Shown in pieces: positions 45,070-53,568 of a DNA stretch of 64,000 bases. Location of the stretch: positions 186,001 through 250,000 of the forward strand of contig NZ_LITT01000011.1 of assembly GCF_001636845.1 (NCBI RefSeq). Reading direction: 5' to 3'. This DNA is from Clostridium ljungdahlii. Lineage in GTDB: Bacteria; Bacillota; Clostridia; Clostridiales; Clostridiaceae. Position numbers and translations under genes: made by a program. A model generated the notes under the pieces. That model was not told the DNA's origin. It saw only the letters and a list, made by a program, of their open reading frames with translations, and searched no databases. Numbering within the stretch: position 1 is the stretch's first letter; every line of letters starts with the position of its first letter.

Positions 45070-45654
45070 ATGAATATTAATATTATACTATTTAATAATT
45101 TTGAGACTCTAGATATATTTGGACCAATAGAAATATTAGGACAAATAAAAGACTATCAAATACATTATTATTCAGAAGATGGAGGTGTTATTACCAATGC
45201 ACAAAATCTTAAAATTGTAACTGAGCCTATTAGTTCGGCAGATGAAAGTGGTATATTAGTTATTCCAGGAGGAATGGGTACAAGAGAATTAATTAATAAT
45301 GCACCTTTTTTAAATAAATTAAAGTCAATTGTAGAGAAATCTACATATTGTTTATCTATATGTACTGGTTCAGCAGTATTAGCAAGGTGTGGAGTTTTAA
45401 AGAATAAAAAAGCTACATCTAATAAGCAAGCTTTAGAATGGGTAAAATCAGTAAGTGACCAAGTAAACTGGGTGGAAAAAGCGCGTTGGGTTGCTGACGG
45501 AAAGTATTATACATCATCAGGTATTTCAGCTGGAATTGATATGACATTGGGTTTTATTTCGGATAGATTTGGTAAAGATAAAGCTATAAAAATTGCTAAT
45601 GATATTGAATATATATGGAATGATGATTGTACAAATGATATATTTGCAGGATAA
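45070..45654 (+). CDS. DJ-1/PfpI-family protein
   Basis: A 194-residue protein of the DJ-1/PfpI/GATase1-like fold: ETLDIFGPIEILG near 12, ILVIPGGMGTRE near 62 and the nucleophile elbow SICTGSAVLA with Cys98, then KARWVADGKYYTSSGISAGID (named in part). Such proteins are glyoxalases, amidases or isonitrile hydratases; the pattern with FGPIEILG is closest to the isonitrile-hydratase/AraC N-terminal type. It has its own ribosome-binding site and lies upstream of a flavodoxin-like gene. Confidence 0.85.
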   Translation: MNINIILFNNFETLDIFGPIEILGQIKDYQIHYYSEDGGVITNAQNLKIVTEPISSADESGILVIPGGMGTRELINNAPFLNKLKSIVEKSTYCLSICTGSAVLARCGVLKNKKATSNKQALEWVKSVSDQVNWVEKARWVADGKYYTSSGISAGIDMTLGFISDRFGKDKAIKIANDIEYIWNDDCTNDIFAG

Positions 45655-45779
45655 ATTTTCAGTTTGTAAAGTTGCAAAGCAAGTATTAGTATGCTATTAT
45701 TGTAAAACATTAATTGAGTTTTTATCTCAGTGCAGGGAAATTTGATATTTAATGTAACCAATTTTAGGAGGAGTTAAAG

Positions 45780-46229
45780 TTGAAAAAGTTAGTAGTTTAT
45801 GAATCTATACATCATGGTAACACTGAAAAAATAGGTAAAATAGTAGCAGAGTGCTTAGATGCTGATTTGGTAAAAGCTGATGATGTAAATGTAAATACTC
45901 TAAATGACTATGATTTAATTGGTTTTGGTTCTGGAATATATTATGGGAAGTTTCATAAAAACATTGTTGAACTAATTGATAAATTGCCAACTTTGTCTGG
46001 TAAAAAAGCATTTATTTTTTCTACGAGTGGACAAGGTAAGAATAAATACAATAACCTTATTGGACAAAAATTGAAAGAAAAAGGTTTTGAGGTTGTTGGA
46101 AGCTTTGCGTGTAAAGGCTATGATACCGTTGGACCATTTAAGCTATTTGGAGGAATTGCAAAAGGCAGACCCAATAATGAAGATTTTCAAAATGCAAAAG
46201 AGTTTGCTCAGAACTTACTTGTTAAATAA
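45780..46229 (+). CDS. Flavodoxin-family protein
   Basis: A 149-residue flavodoxin-like protein with FMN-phosphate loop YESIHHGNTEKIGK (8-21) and the GSGIYYGKFHK loop near 50, and FSTSGQGKNKYN near 80. The start is TTG, eight bases after AGGAGGAG. The short length and C-terminal FKLFGGIAKGRPNNEDFQNA fit the flavodoxin group that acts as a small electron carrier or menaquinone-dependent protoporphyrinogen-oxidase-like proteins (HemG). Confidence 0.88.
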   Translation: MKKLVVYESIHHGNTEKIGKIVAECLDADLVKADDVNVNTLNDYDLIGFGSGIYYGKFHKNIVELIDKLPTLSGKKAFIFSTSGQGKNKYNNLIGQKLKEKGFEVVGSFACKGYDTVGPFKLFGGIAKGRPNNEDFQNAKEFAQNLLVK

Positions 46230-46266
46230 GTCTACATTAGGTTGATGTTGTATATAAGAATGTAAA

Positions 46267-46319
46267 AAACTATTGACATTTACTTTTACTAATTGTTAAA
46301 ATGTAAATGTCAATAGTTT
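46267..46319. promoter_or_regulatory. 17-bp perfect inverted repeat containing a promoter
   Basis: AAACTATTGACATTTAC and GTAAATGTCAATAGTTT are exact complements, 19 bases apart. TTGACA (46273-46278) in the left arm and TAAAAT (46297-46302) with an 18-bp spacer form a plausible promoter pointing to the next two genes. It may be the operator of the small XRE repressor, or a bidirectional terminator for the flavodoxin gene. Confidence 0.6.
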
Positions 46320-46366
46320 CTTACATTTTTGTTTTTTGTATTAAATTTAAGTGAGGTGCAATTATT

Positions 46367-46582
46367 GTGAGGAAAATGGATGAAATGGAAATGAGTATTA
46401 GTTTAAAGGCAATAAAATTTGCGTGGGCTTATACTATTATATTTTTGGCAATTTGGATGGTATACAATGTCATTCATGGAAAAGAATTTGAAGTAATTAG
46501 CTTTCTTATAGTAACTCAGAATATTATTTTAATGGCAGTTGAATATTTTTTGAAATGGAAGCTTGGTAGAAATGAAAAATAA
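46367..46582 (+). CDS. Small two-helix membrane protein
   Basis: A 71-residue protein with two transmembrane helices (about 17-37 and 42-63) and short charged ends. It starts with GTG after GAGGTG and overlaps the following XRE regulator gene by about 10 bp. Small membrane protein/XRE regulator pairs of this type (YozG-like regulator with a DUF2178-like partner) are common in Firmicutes; their joint function is not established to my knowledge. Confidence 0.75.
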   Translation: MRKMDEMEMSISLKAIKFAWAYTIIFLAIWMVYNVIHGKEFEVISFLIVTQNIILMAVEYFLKWKLGRNEK

Positions 46583-46766
46583 TATAAAAGTTTTACGAAA
46601 ACAACTTGGACTTAGACAGGAAGATGTGGCAAATGCTTTAAATGTAACAAGACAAACTATAAATGCCATTGAAAATAGTAAATATAATCCTACATTAGAT
46701 TTAGCCATGAGATTAGCTAAATTATTAAATACTACAGTAGATGAATTATTTACACTTTGTGATTAA
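46572..46766 (+). CDS. XRE-family small transcriptional regulator
   Basis: A 64-residue YozG-like helix-turn-helix protein consisting only of the HTH_3 fold (NIKVLRKQLGLRQEDVANAL, then NVTRQTINAIENSKYNPTL). I start it at the ATG at 46572; a TTG nine bases earlier is possible. It is coupled to the small membrane protein by overlap and probably represses the promoter in the inverted repeat at 46267-46319. Confidence 0.85.
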   Translation: MKNNIKVLRKQLGLRQEDVANALNVTRQTINAIENSKYNPTLDLAMRLAKLLNTTVDELFTLCD

Positions 46767-46781
46767 ATAAGGGGAAGTTAT

Positions 46782-47511
46782 ATGGATTTGCGATTAAAGT
46801 TTAATGAAGATGAATATAACTATGATAAATATAGAGCAACATATCCAGAAGAATTGTTTTTAGATATTATTAATTATTCCCATATATTAAGTAATCATAA
46901 AGCATTAGAAATTGGCATTGGTACGGGACAGGCAACTTTACCAATTTTACAATCTGGTTGCAAAGTAACTGCAATAGAATTAGGAGATAAACTTACCAGG
47001 TATGTTAAAAATAAATTTAACAACTATAATAAATTCAATGTTATTAATGTGGATTTTATGGAATATATTAAAATCCAATGGAGCTATAGCGTTATTTTGG
47101 AATCATCCATTTCCAAACAGACAAGACGATATAACTAATATTGTAAATAGAAGTATATATAATAAATATCGTACCTCTGATAAAGAAATGAGAGAATTTA
47201 ATGAAAGTGATTGTCAGAAACGTATCAATGGATTAGAACGATTTGGGTTTAAAGATATTACTTCTAAATTATATCATCGTAAAAGAACTCTTACGTCTAA
47301 TGAATATATTTCTTTATTAAATATGTATTCAGACTATAGAGCTCTACCAGTAGAAGTAAAAAATAATTTTGAAATAGATATAAAAAATGCAATTGATGAA
47401 GTTGGTGGTAAGATAAATATATATGATACGATAGATTTATATTTAGCAAGAAAGAGACAAATTCTAAATTTGCAAAGGAGAAGCTACAATGGAATTATGG
47501 GATGTATATGA
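46782..47511 (+). pseudogene. SAM methyltransferase with internal deletion and frameshift
   Basis: The first frame (46782-47138) gives the N-terminus with motif I ALEIGIGTGQATLPIL and continues to VDFMEYI; the homologous sequence then resumes in another frame near 47064 with ILKSNGAIALFWNHPFPN and runs to 47511. The segment normally between them (about 25-30 residues with the YDLIYSATAFHW-like substrate loop) is missing. The enzyme should be dead. The last part overlaps the NUDIX gene start. Confidence 0.8.
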
Positions 47512-48010
47512 TAGTGAAAGAAATAAAACAAATAGGACAATGGTTCGGGGAAGGGATTTTAAAGAAGGCGATTACCATATGGTTGTTCACATTTGCATAT
47601 TCAATTCGAAGGGTGAGATGTTAATTCAACAAAGACAGCCCTTTAAAGAAGGTTGGTCTAATATGTGGGATATTACAGTTGGAGGAAGTGCAATTGAAGG
47701 TGACACAAGCCAAATGGCTGCAGAAAGGGAACTGATGGAGGAATTAGGAATTAAAATTAATTTGCAGCATATAAGACCACATCTTACGATTAATTTTGAT
47801 AATGGATTTGATGATGTATATTTAATTCAGAAAGATATAGATATTGTTGATTTAACTTTACAGTATGAAGAAGTTAAATGTGCAAAATGGGCTTCAAAAG
47901 AAGAGATTTTTTCTATGATAGATAGTGGCGAATTTATTCCATATTACCAAAGTTTAATACAGTTATTTTTTGATATTAAAGATCAATATGGATGTCATCA
48001 AACAATATAA
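47489..48010 (+). CDS. NUDIX hydrolase
   Basis: A 173-residue NUDIX protein with the box GGSAIEGDTSQMAAERELMEELG (about 71-93, named in part as REL-MEELG). The N-terminus (MELWDVYDSERNKTNRTMVR) resembles the IPP-isomerase-like/YfcD NUDIX group. It hydrolyses a nucleoside-diphosphate-linked compound; the substrate is undetermined. AAAGGAG lies before the start. The stop codon TAA falls within the TTTAT flank of repeat copy 2. Confidence 0.88.
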   Translation: MELWDVYDSERNKTNRTMVRGRDFKEGDYHMVVHICIFNSKGEMLIQQRQPFKEGWSNMWDITVGGSAIEGDTSQMAAERELMEELGIKINLQHIRPHLTINFDNGFDDVYLIQKDIDIVDLTLQYEEVKCAKWASKEEIFSMIDSGEFIPYYQSLIQLFFDIKDQYGCHQTI

Positions 48011-48011
48011 A

Positions 48012-48185
48012 CAGAGCTCTCGGCATTAGATGGAGTTTTAACTCCATCTGATGCTGATTAACAGGATTCTTAGTGCTTTAGCACTTAGAAAGCGTTATCC
48101 TTTTAGGAAAAATCGTTATCCAGGGACGTAGCTGCTCGCAACGTACACTTGGAGAAGTGGAAGTATTAGAGCAGGTAGTCATCGG
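48012..48185 (-). repeat. Structured repeat element, copy 2 (174 bp, inverted)
   Basis: Same element as at 6651 and 61706, in reverse orientation, again flanked by TTTAT (ATAAA on this strand) at both ends. It keeps both ends, the two GGATAACG octamers and the two 3' hairpins, but lacks about 50 bases of the 5' part (the segment with CCAAATC/GATTTGG). It sits directly at the NUDIX stop codon. Confidence 0.75.
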
Positions 48186-48210
48186 ATAAAAAGTAATTGG
48201 AGGGAATGTT

Positions 48211-48468
48211 ATGTTTGAATCAAGATGTGGAGTGTGTTGTAATGAATGTGAAAGAAGAGAAAAAGTAAATTGTACAGGGTGTATTAACATGGAAAAGCCA
48301 TTTTGGGGTGGAGAATGTGGTGTAAAAAAATGTTGTGAAGGTAAGAGATTAAATCACTGTGGAGAATGCTCAGAATTTCCATGTAAGATGCTTTCTACTA
48401 TGGGGGTTGCAGAAGGTTTTGACCCAGAACCCAAAATTCAACAATGTAGAAAGTGGGCTAATGAATAA
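48211..48468 (+). CDS. DUF3795 cysteine-rich protein
   Basis: An 85-residue protein with eleven cysteines in the DUF3795 pattern: CGVCCNECERRE, CTGCINMEKPFWGGEC, KCCEGKRLNHCGECSEFPC. It likely binds zinc or an Fe-S cluster. The function is unknown. The start has GGAGGG. It begins just after repeat copy 2 and ends before a terminator. Confidence 0.85.
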   Translation: MFESRCGVCCNECERREKVNCTGCINMEKPFWGGECGVKKCCEGKRLNHCGECSEFPCKMLSTMGVAEGFDPEPKIQQCRKWANE

Positions 48469-48551
48469 AGTAAATTCTGAATTTGCATTACTGAATAAAA
48501 TCAAAATAATGCTAGTACATTAAAATATTTGAAAACAGTTTATTTGTGAAA

Positions 48552-48585
48552 AACAATCATAGTAATTATTATGGTTGTTCTTTTT
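48552..48585 (+). terminator. Terminator after DUF3795 gene
   Basis: AACAATCATA pairs with TATGGTTGTT, followed by CTTTTT. Confidence 0.75.
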
Positions 48586-48636
48586 ATGGTAAAAAATAAT
48601 TGACAAGTTACTTTGTAAAATGATAAATTCATTGCA

Positions 48637-48829
48637 AATATTTTAAATGGAGCTATGTTAGCCGCTGTATATCTGAGTCTTAAAGAAAAACCAAAGCTTG
48701 ATGATATTACAATGTATTATCATAAGGTATTATCATAAGGCGATGAATGAAAATGTAGTAATGAAACGTTTCATGAAAACCTTAGCGAAAGGTGGAACCT
48801 GCTGTGATTTTCATTATCAGAAAAAGTAA
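48637..48829 (+). pseudogene. L-2-amino-thiazoline-4-carboxylate hydrolase remnant
   Basis: The sequence encodes NILNGAMLAAVYLSLKEKPK and DDITMYYHK, then is shifted by a 13-bp tandem duplication (TATTATCATAAGG twice, 48715-48740) and continues YYHKAMNENVVMKRFMKTLA before jumping to the family's C-terminus GGTCCDFHYQKK-stop. It matches my memory of the ATC hydrolase family with both ends trimmed, a large internal deletion and a frameshift. Confidence 0.65.
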
Positions 48830-49008
48830 TATCCAATAGTCTAATAAATATTTATTAAGTAGTATGTATGTGGAGCATTGCATATTGTACAAAATGATAT
48901 AATTTATTTGTACGTTAATTCGCGAGGGTAAATAAAGAGAATGGTGCATTGTTCTCCAAATAGGGTTATAGTTATTTAGAGAACGATGTACTGGATTTAA
49001 AATATTTA
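48830..49008. other. Intergenic region between ATC-hydrolase remnant and panE-like gene
   Basis: No gene seen. It holds two similar short sequences (GAGAATGGTGCATTGTTCTCC and AGAGAACGATGTAC) whose arms GGAGAAC/GTTCTC could pair; possibly the terminator zone of the leftward gene. Confidence 0.35.
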
Positions 49009-49938
49009 TTAAGATAATAAATAGGACTGTTCTAATGCATGTATCTGATCTACAAGCATTTCATTATAAGGAGTATCAATACAGTAGGTTTGTCCAAGAT
49101 TGGCGACTACACCATTAATTTTATCAATTTCTGTACGGCGTTTATGCTGACGGTCTTGATACATGCTGGCGTAACCGGCAGCATCGCTTATGCATACATG
49201 CTGCACAGTTTCAAGAGCTTCTGCTTGGTTAAAGCACGTGCCGTCAGCTTTAGCTACAAGGACACATTCGTGAACTACTTTTGTACAGATTTCCCAGAGA
49301 TAAGGATTGGAATGGATTTTGCCTAGATTACACTGCATTATTGCGGATAGTGCATTTACGCCGCAGTTTACAAATAATTTTCCCCATAGTACTTTTTGGA
49401 TATTATTGATGATGTTGACAGTTAGATTGCACTGGCACATGGCTTGCGCTATAATTTTCACTGCCTTTTGTGATTCATCGCAGGGAAAGTCAGGACCAAT
49501 ATTGGTAGGGCCACAGCCTGAGTGAAAAAATTTACCTAGCCCAAGGCTAACACTGTTATGGCTGCTGGTACCAACGATAATATGTTCTTTTTTAACAAAG
49601 TTTGCAATGTCGTGATTGTTACCAGCACCATTTTGTAATGTCATGACAATGGTTTTTGGGCCGATTATGGTTTGATTTTCTTTGACTGCATCAAAAGTGT
49701 TGATACTTTTTACAAATACAATCAATAAATCCTGAATTCCAATATCAGTCCCACTTATTGAAGCTTTAATGGTATAATTTGATTCAGTATTGTCTTTTTC
49801 AACCTTGGTTAGACCATTTGTATTGATGGCATCTACTTGGGGTTTATAACTATCCAGCAGTGTTACTTCATGGATACTAGAAAGATAGGTAGCATATAGA
49901 CTCCCCATAGCGCCAGCTCCTAAGATTGCAATTTTCAT
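49009..49938 (-). CDS. Ketopantoate reductase family (ApbA/PanE)
   Basis: A 309-residue NADP-dependent 2-ketopantoate reductase-like enzyme: Rossmann motif ILGAGAMGSLYATYL (4-18), LQNGAGNN near 95 and the second domain with KVLWGKLFVNCGVNALSAI (named in part) containing the catalytic Lys and Asn. I start it at 49938 where AGGAGG precedes the ATG; an upstream in-frame start at 49995 lacks a site. Divergent LysR gene suggests regulated use, so it may act on another 2-oxo acid instead of serving pantothenate synthesis. Confidence 0.85.
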   Translation of the reverse strand: MKIAILGAGAMGSLYATYLSSIHEVTLLDSYKPQVDAINTNGLTKVEKDNTESNYTIKASISGTDIGIQDLLIVFVKSINTFDAVKENQTIIGPKTIVMTLQNGAGNNHDIANFVKKEHIIVGTSSHNSVSLGLGKFFHSGCGPTNIGPDFPCDESQKAVKIIAQAMCQCNLTVNIINNIQKVLWGKLFVNCGVNALSAIMQCNLGKIHSNPYLWEICTKVVHECVLVAKADGTCFNQAEALETVQHVCISDAAGYASMYQDRQHKRRTEIDKINGVVANLGQTYCIDTPYNEMLVDQIHALEQSYLLS

Positions 49939-50089
49939 AGTCTTACCTCCTGTAACATAAAAATGTAATTTAAATTTCAAATTACACTTTAGCATATCAA
50001 AATAGTAAAATAAAATGCAGATTGTTCAATGGAATCATGATGAAATTTCATGTAATATATTAAGTTATGATGAAAAGGGGAAAGTATTT

Positions 50090-50965
50090 ATGGATATAAA
50101 TAAATATGCACTTTTTGTAAAAGCAGCTGAAATTGGAAATTTAACAAGAGCTGCCACGCAATTAAGCTATACTCAGACTGCGGCCAGTCATATGATTTCT
50201 TCTTTAGAAGATGAGCTAGGAGTTAAACTTCTATATCGTGGAAGAAATGGAGTTTCTGCAACAGAAGAGGGGGAACAGATTTTAAGCTTGGCAAAAGAGA
50301 TTGTGATAAATGATGAGAGGATACATCAAATTATCGGCCAGGAAGGAGTGTACAGAGGGAATGTACGAATTGGAGTTATTACTAGTGTGGCGGTGCAATG
50401 GATGCCTAAAATAATTAGAAAATTTCGCAAAGAATATCCACTGGTAGAGCTGCAGATAAATGATGCCATTAATTATGAATGGATTAAAGACTGGTTTTCC
50501 AAGGATGAAATTGATTGTGCTTTTACTGCAGAAAATGGAATGACTAATGGTAATGATATTCCACTAATATCGGATCCTTATTATGTAATAATGTCTAAGT
50601 ACCATCCCCTTTGTAGATATGAGAAGATTACGAAAGAACTACTGGCAGGGGAAATTTTTGTTATTCCAAGTGAAGGAACTAATTATTCTATTGGGAAAAT
50701 TTTACGGCAAGCAAAGGGCAGATTACTAGAACATACTAGATTTTTAAGCGATCAATCAACTATTGCTTTAGTTCGGAGTGAATGTGGTATCAGTATTCTG
50801 CCGGAACTGGTGCTAAATTCTTATTCATGTGAGGGACTAGTTAGGAGAAAATTGGAACCTGAGGTGAGTAGAACCATTTGCCTTTGCCTCCCGAACAGAA
50901 AATATATAAGCCCTAGTACAAAAGCTTTTGTGGCATTTATACAAAAATGGGCCCAGAAAGAATAG
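50090..50965 (+). CDS. LysR-family regulator (next to panE-like gene)
   Basis: A 291-residue LysR regulator: HTH AEIGNLTRAATQLSYTQTAA, then SHMISSLEDELGVKLLYRGR, and an effector domain with GNVRIGVITSVAVQWMPKII. The start at 50090 follows AAGGGGA; the ATG at 50015 would add 25 unlikely residues. Divergent from the ketopantoate-reductase-like gene with about 150 bp between the starts, so this gene is its probable regulator. Confidence 0.88.
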   Translation: MDINKYALFVKAAEIGNLTRAATQLSYTQTAASHMISSLEDELGVKLLYRGRNGVSATEEGEQILSLAKEIVINDERIHQIIGQEGVYRGNVRIGVITSVAVQWMPKIIRKFRKEYPLVELQINDAINYEWIKDWFSKDEIDCAFTAENGMTNGNDIPLISDPYYVIMSKYHPLCRYEKITKELLAGEIFVIPSEGTNYSIGKILRQAKGRLLEHTRFLSDQSTIALVRSECGISILPELVLNSYSCEGLVRRKLEPEVSRTICLCLPNRKYISPSTKAFVAFIQKWAQKE

Positions 50966-51133
50966 TTTAGTCTTAAAAGACTTCAAAAAAAGTTGAATAT
51001 ATAACATCATTTCAACAAGTGGGGGATGAAAGTTAAGAAGTTTAAAAGTAGTACTCTTTTATGAACAAATGGCATAATTTATATCTGAATATTATGATTT
51101 ATTTAAAAAAAGTAGGAAAAAATTAAAAAAGTG

Positions 51134-51162
51134 TTGACAAAGGCATGTACACAGTTTAAAAT
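51134..51162 (+). promoter_or_regulatory. Promoter of the asnB leader
   Basis: TTGACA (51134-51139), 17-bp spacer, TAAAAT (51157-51162), just upstream of the T-box RNA. Confidence 0.75.
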
Positions 51163-51169
51163 TAAATTC

Positions 51170-51485
51170 ATCAAAGAAAAGTGATGATGGAGATAAGTAA
51201 AAAAAATATTTCACCAACAGTGAGCTGGAGATAGTGTGAATCCAGTGGCAGAGTTTTTTTGAATAACACTCCGGAGTTGCAAACTGAAATATTTGAAAAC
51301 TGTACCTTAAACTAAATGTTTGAGATAGGTTCAAATTAAAGTAGGAGCGTCGTATTCCATGCGTTATTTGGATACCAGTAGTAGCTGGAAGGAGACCATT
51401 ATTATGTGGTAAATTAGGTGGCACCGCGGATAAGCATCAATTCGTCCTATTATTTTATTTAGGATAAATTGATGCTGTTTTTATA
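51170..51485 (+). promoter_or_regulatory. T-box riboswitch (Asn) before asnB
   Basis: The T-box sequence AGGTGGCACCGCGG is at 51416-51429, followed by a terminator stem AGCATCAATT (51433-51442) with AATTGATGCT (51467-51476) and a T-run. Stem I upstream contains GAATAACACTC, in which AAC (51265-51267) is the likely specifier for uncharged tRNA-Asn, agreeing with the asparagine synthetase gene downstream. Uncharged tRNA-Asn would favour the antiterminator and allow asnB expression. Confidence 0.93.
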
Positions 51486-51504
51486 ACCAAGGAGGAATAT
51501 TAAT

Positions 51505-53094
51505 ATGTGTACAATTATGTGCTATACAGGAACGGATATGAAGCATGAAAAATTTGCAGAGGCATTGCAGAGAACTGAGTCCAGAGGACCGGATATGACG
51601 GAAATTCTTACTTTGCCATCTGGTATTTTGGGTTTTCAAAGACTTTCTATTATGGATTTAAGTTTTAGCGGAATGCAGCCATTCACAAGGAAAACAGATG
51701 CAGCTATCTGTAATGGTGAAATTTATGGCTTTCGTAAAATTAAAGAAGAACTAATAAAAAAAGGACATAAGTTTATTTCTGACAGTGATTGTGAAATATT
51801 ACTTCCTATGTACTATGAATATGGATTGGATATGTTTTCAAAGTTAGATGCAGAATTTGCAACTATTATATATGATGGAAAAAAGGACAGATATATTGCA
51901 GCACGAGATCCAATTGGAATTCGTCCTTTATTTTACGGCTATTCTTCATCAGGTAAGATCATGTTTGCAAGTGAAGCTAAAAACTTGGTTGGTCTTACAT
52001 ATAAAATTATGTCATTTCCACCAGGACATTACTATGCTGATGGTAAATTTACGTGCTATTGTGATATAGCAGCAACAGAAAGTGATTACTGCAGGGATGA
52101 CGTAGAAACTATTTGCAGTAATGTTCATGATAAATTGGTAGCTGGTGTAGAAAAACGTATGGATGCTGATGCTCCTGTAGGTTTCTTGCTAAGCGGTGGT
52201 TTAGATAGCTCACTCGTATGTGCAATTGCTCAAAAAATGAATCCTGAAAAACCAATTAAAACATTTGCTATAGGTATGACTGAAGATGCAATTGATTTAA
52301 AATATGCAAAAGAAGTTGCAGATTACATTCATAGTGATCATACAGTTGTTTATATGACAAAAGAAGAAGTAATTGAGTCACTTGATGAGGTTATTAAAAT
52401 TCTTGGAACATATGATATTACCACAATAAGAGCAAGTATGGGAATGTATTTGATTTGCAAGAAAATACATGAAATTTCTGATGTCAGAGTGCTTCTCACT
52501 GGTGAAATTTCTGATGAATTATTTGGATATAAATATACTGATTTTGCTCCAAATGCAGAAGAATTTCAAAAGGAATCACAGAAGAGAATCCGAGAGCTTT
52601 ATATGTACGATGTGCTTCGTGCAGACCGTTGTATAAGCTCAAATTCATTAGAAGCAAGAGTACCATTTGGTGATTTAGATTTTGTAAAATATGTTATGTC
52701 CGTCGACCCAGAAAAGAAATTAAACAAATACAACATGGGTAAGTACCTTTTGAGACATTCATTTGAAGGCGATTACTTGCCACATGATATTTTATATCGT
52801 GAAAAAGCAGCATTTAGTGATGCTGTAGGGCATTCTATGGTAGATTATTTAAAGGAATATGCAGAAACATATTATTCTGATGAAGAATTTGGAAAGCTAT
52901 GTAAAAAATATGAATATCACGTTGAACCATTCACAAAAGAATCATTGCTGTACAGAGAGATTTTTGAAAAATATTATCCAGGACAAGCAGATATGATAGT
53001 AGACTTTTGGATGCCCAACAAAGAGTGGGAAGGCTGTGACGTAAATGACCCTAGTGCTAGAGTATTATCAAATTATGGTGCTAGTGGTAAATAA
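51505..53094 (+). CDS. asnB: Asparagine synthetase (glutamine-hydrolysing)
   Basis: A 529-residue AsnB. Cys2 is the glutaminase nucleophile (MCTIMCYTG); the class-II glutaminase domain covers about 2-190 (RLSIMDLSFSGMQPF, NGEIYGF). The synthetase domain has the PP-loop LSGGLDSS (229-236) and TGEISDELFGYKY near 332. It forms Asn from Asp, ATP and Gln. Control by the T-box fits. A terminator follows. Confidence 0.96.
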   Translation: MCTIMCYTGTDMKHEKFAEALQRTESRGPDMTEILTLPSGILGFQRLSIMDLSFSGMQPFTRKTDAAICNGEIYGFRKIKEELIKKGHKFISDSDCEILLPMYYEYGLDMFSKLDAEFATIIYDGKKDRYIAARDPIGIRPLFYGYSSSGKIMFASEAKNLVGLTYKIMSFPPGHYYADGKFTCYCDIAATESDYCRDDVETICSNVHDKLVAGVEKRMDADAPVGFLLSGGLDSSLVCAIAQKMNPEKPIKTFAIGMTEDAIDLKYAKEVADYIHSDHTVVYMTKEEVIESLDEVIKILGTYDITTIRASMGMYLICKKIHEISDVRVLLTGEISDELFGYKYTDFAPNAEEFQKESQKRIRELYMYDVLRADRCISSNSLEARVPFGDLDFVKYVMSVDPEKKLNKYNMGKYLLRHSFEGDYLPHDILYREKAAFSDAVGHSMVDYLKEYAETYYSDEEFGKLCKKYEYHVEPFTKESLLYREIFEKYYPGQADMIVDFWMPNKEWEGCDVNDPSARVLSNYGASGK

Positions 53095-53101
53095 TTAAGA
53101 A

Positions 53102-53141
53102 AATACTCTTACCTTAAGAATATAGGTAAGGGTATTTTTAT
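53102..53141 (+). terminator. Terminator after asnB
   Basis: AATACTCTTACCT pairs with AGGTAAGGGTATT, followed by TTTTATT. Confidence 0.85.
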
Positions 53142-53155
53142 TATGAGATTTAGCC

Positions 53156-53182
53156 TGTTTTGCACGCATAGCGTGCAAAACA
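53156..53182. repeat. 12-bp perfect inverted repeat at a gene scar
   Basis: TGTTTTGCACGC, ATA, GCGTGCAAAACA. It sits exactly at the 5' side of the EamA fragment and may mark the deletion or insertion point, or act as a REP-like hairpin. Confidence 0.6.
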
Positions 53183-53517
53183 ATAAACCACCTTTAATAG
53201 GTTATCCGAAATATGATTGGTTGTGCTTTTTCTGTTTAGCGTTTATTTCAACAATACTTGGTCAAACAATTCTAAACTGGCTAATTAAATGGTTAAGTAC
53301 TTCAACTATCTCAATGAGTATGGTAGGTGAGCCAGTTGTGACATGTATATTAGCATATTTTATTCTTGGTCAAGCTATATCGTATAATCAAATTCTTGGA
53401 TCAGTAATTATTTTAATAGGCATAGCTATATTTTTAATTGGTCAGATGACAAGACCGGGAAAGGAACAGTTAGGTAATGTGGGTGAGAAGTTAAATAAAC
53501 TTGACAAACGCGGCTAA
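53183..53517 (+). pseudogene. C-terminal half of an EamA/DMT transporter
   Basis: About 110 residues covering the last transmembrane helices of a DMT-superfamily transporter: LAFISTILGQTILNWLIKWL, STSTISMSMVGEPVVTCILA and QILGSVIILIGIAIFLIG are the typical second EamA repeat. The nominal start lies in the inverted repeat at 53156-53182 and gives unrelated residues (MRFSLFCTHS), so the N-terminal half was lost. Non-functional as a transporter. Confidence 0.75.
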
Positions 53518-53568
53518 CAAAAATCAATTAAATTCATACTATGTAAATATAAGTTGGTGGGGGGCTTT

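Noticed and set aside
49009-49525. Plus-strand frames opposite the ketopantoate reductase gene
   Set aside because: Antisense to a well-conserved enzyme with its own ribosome-binding site.
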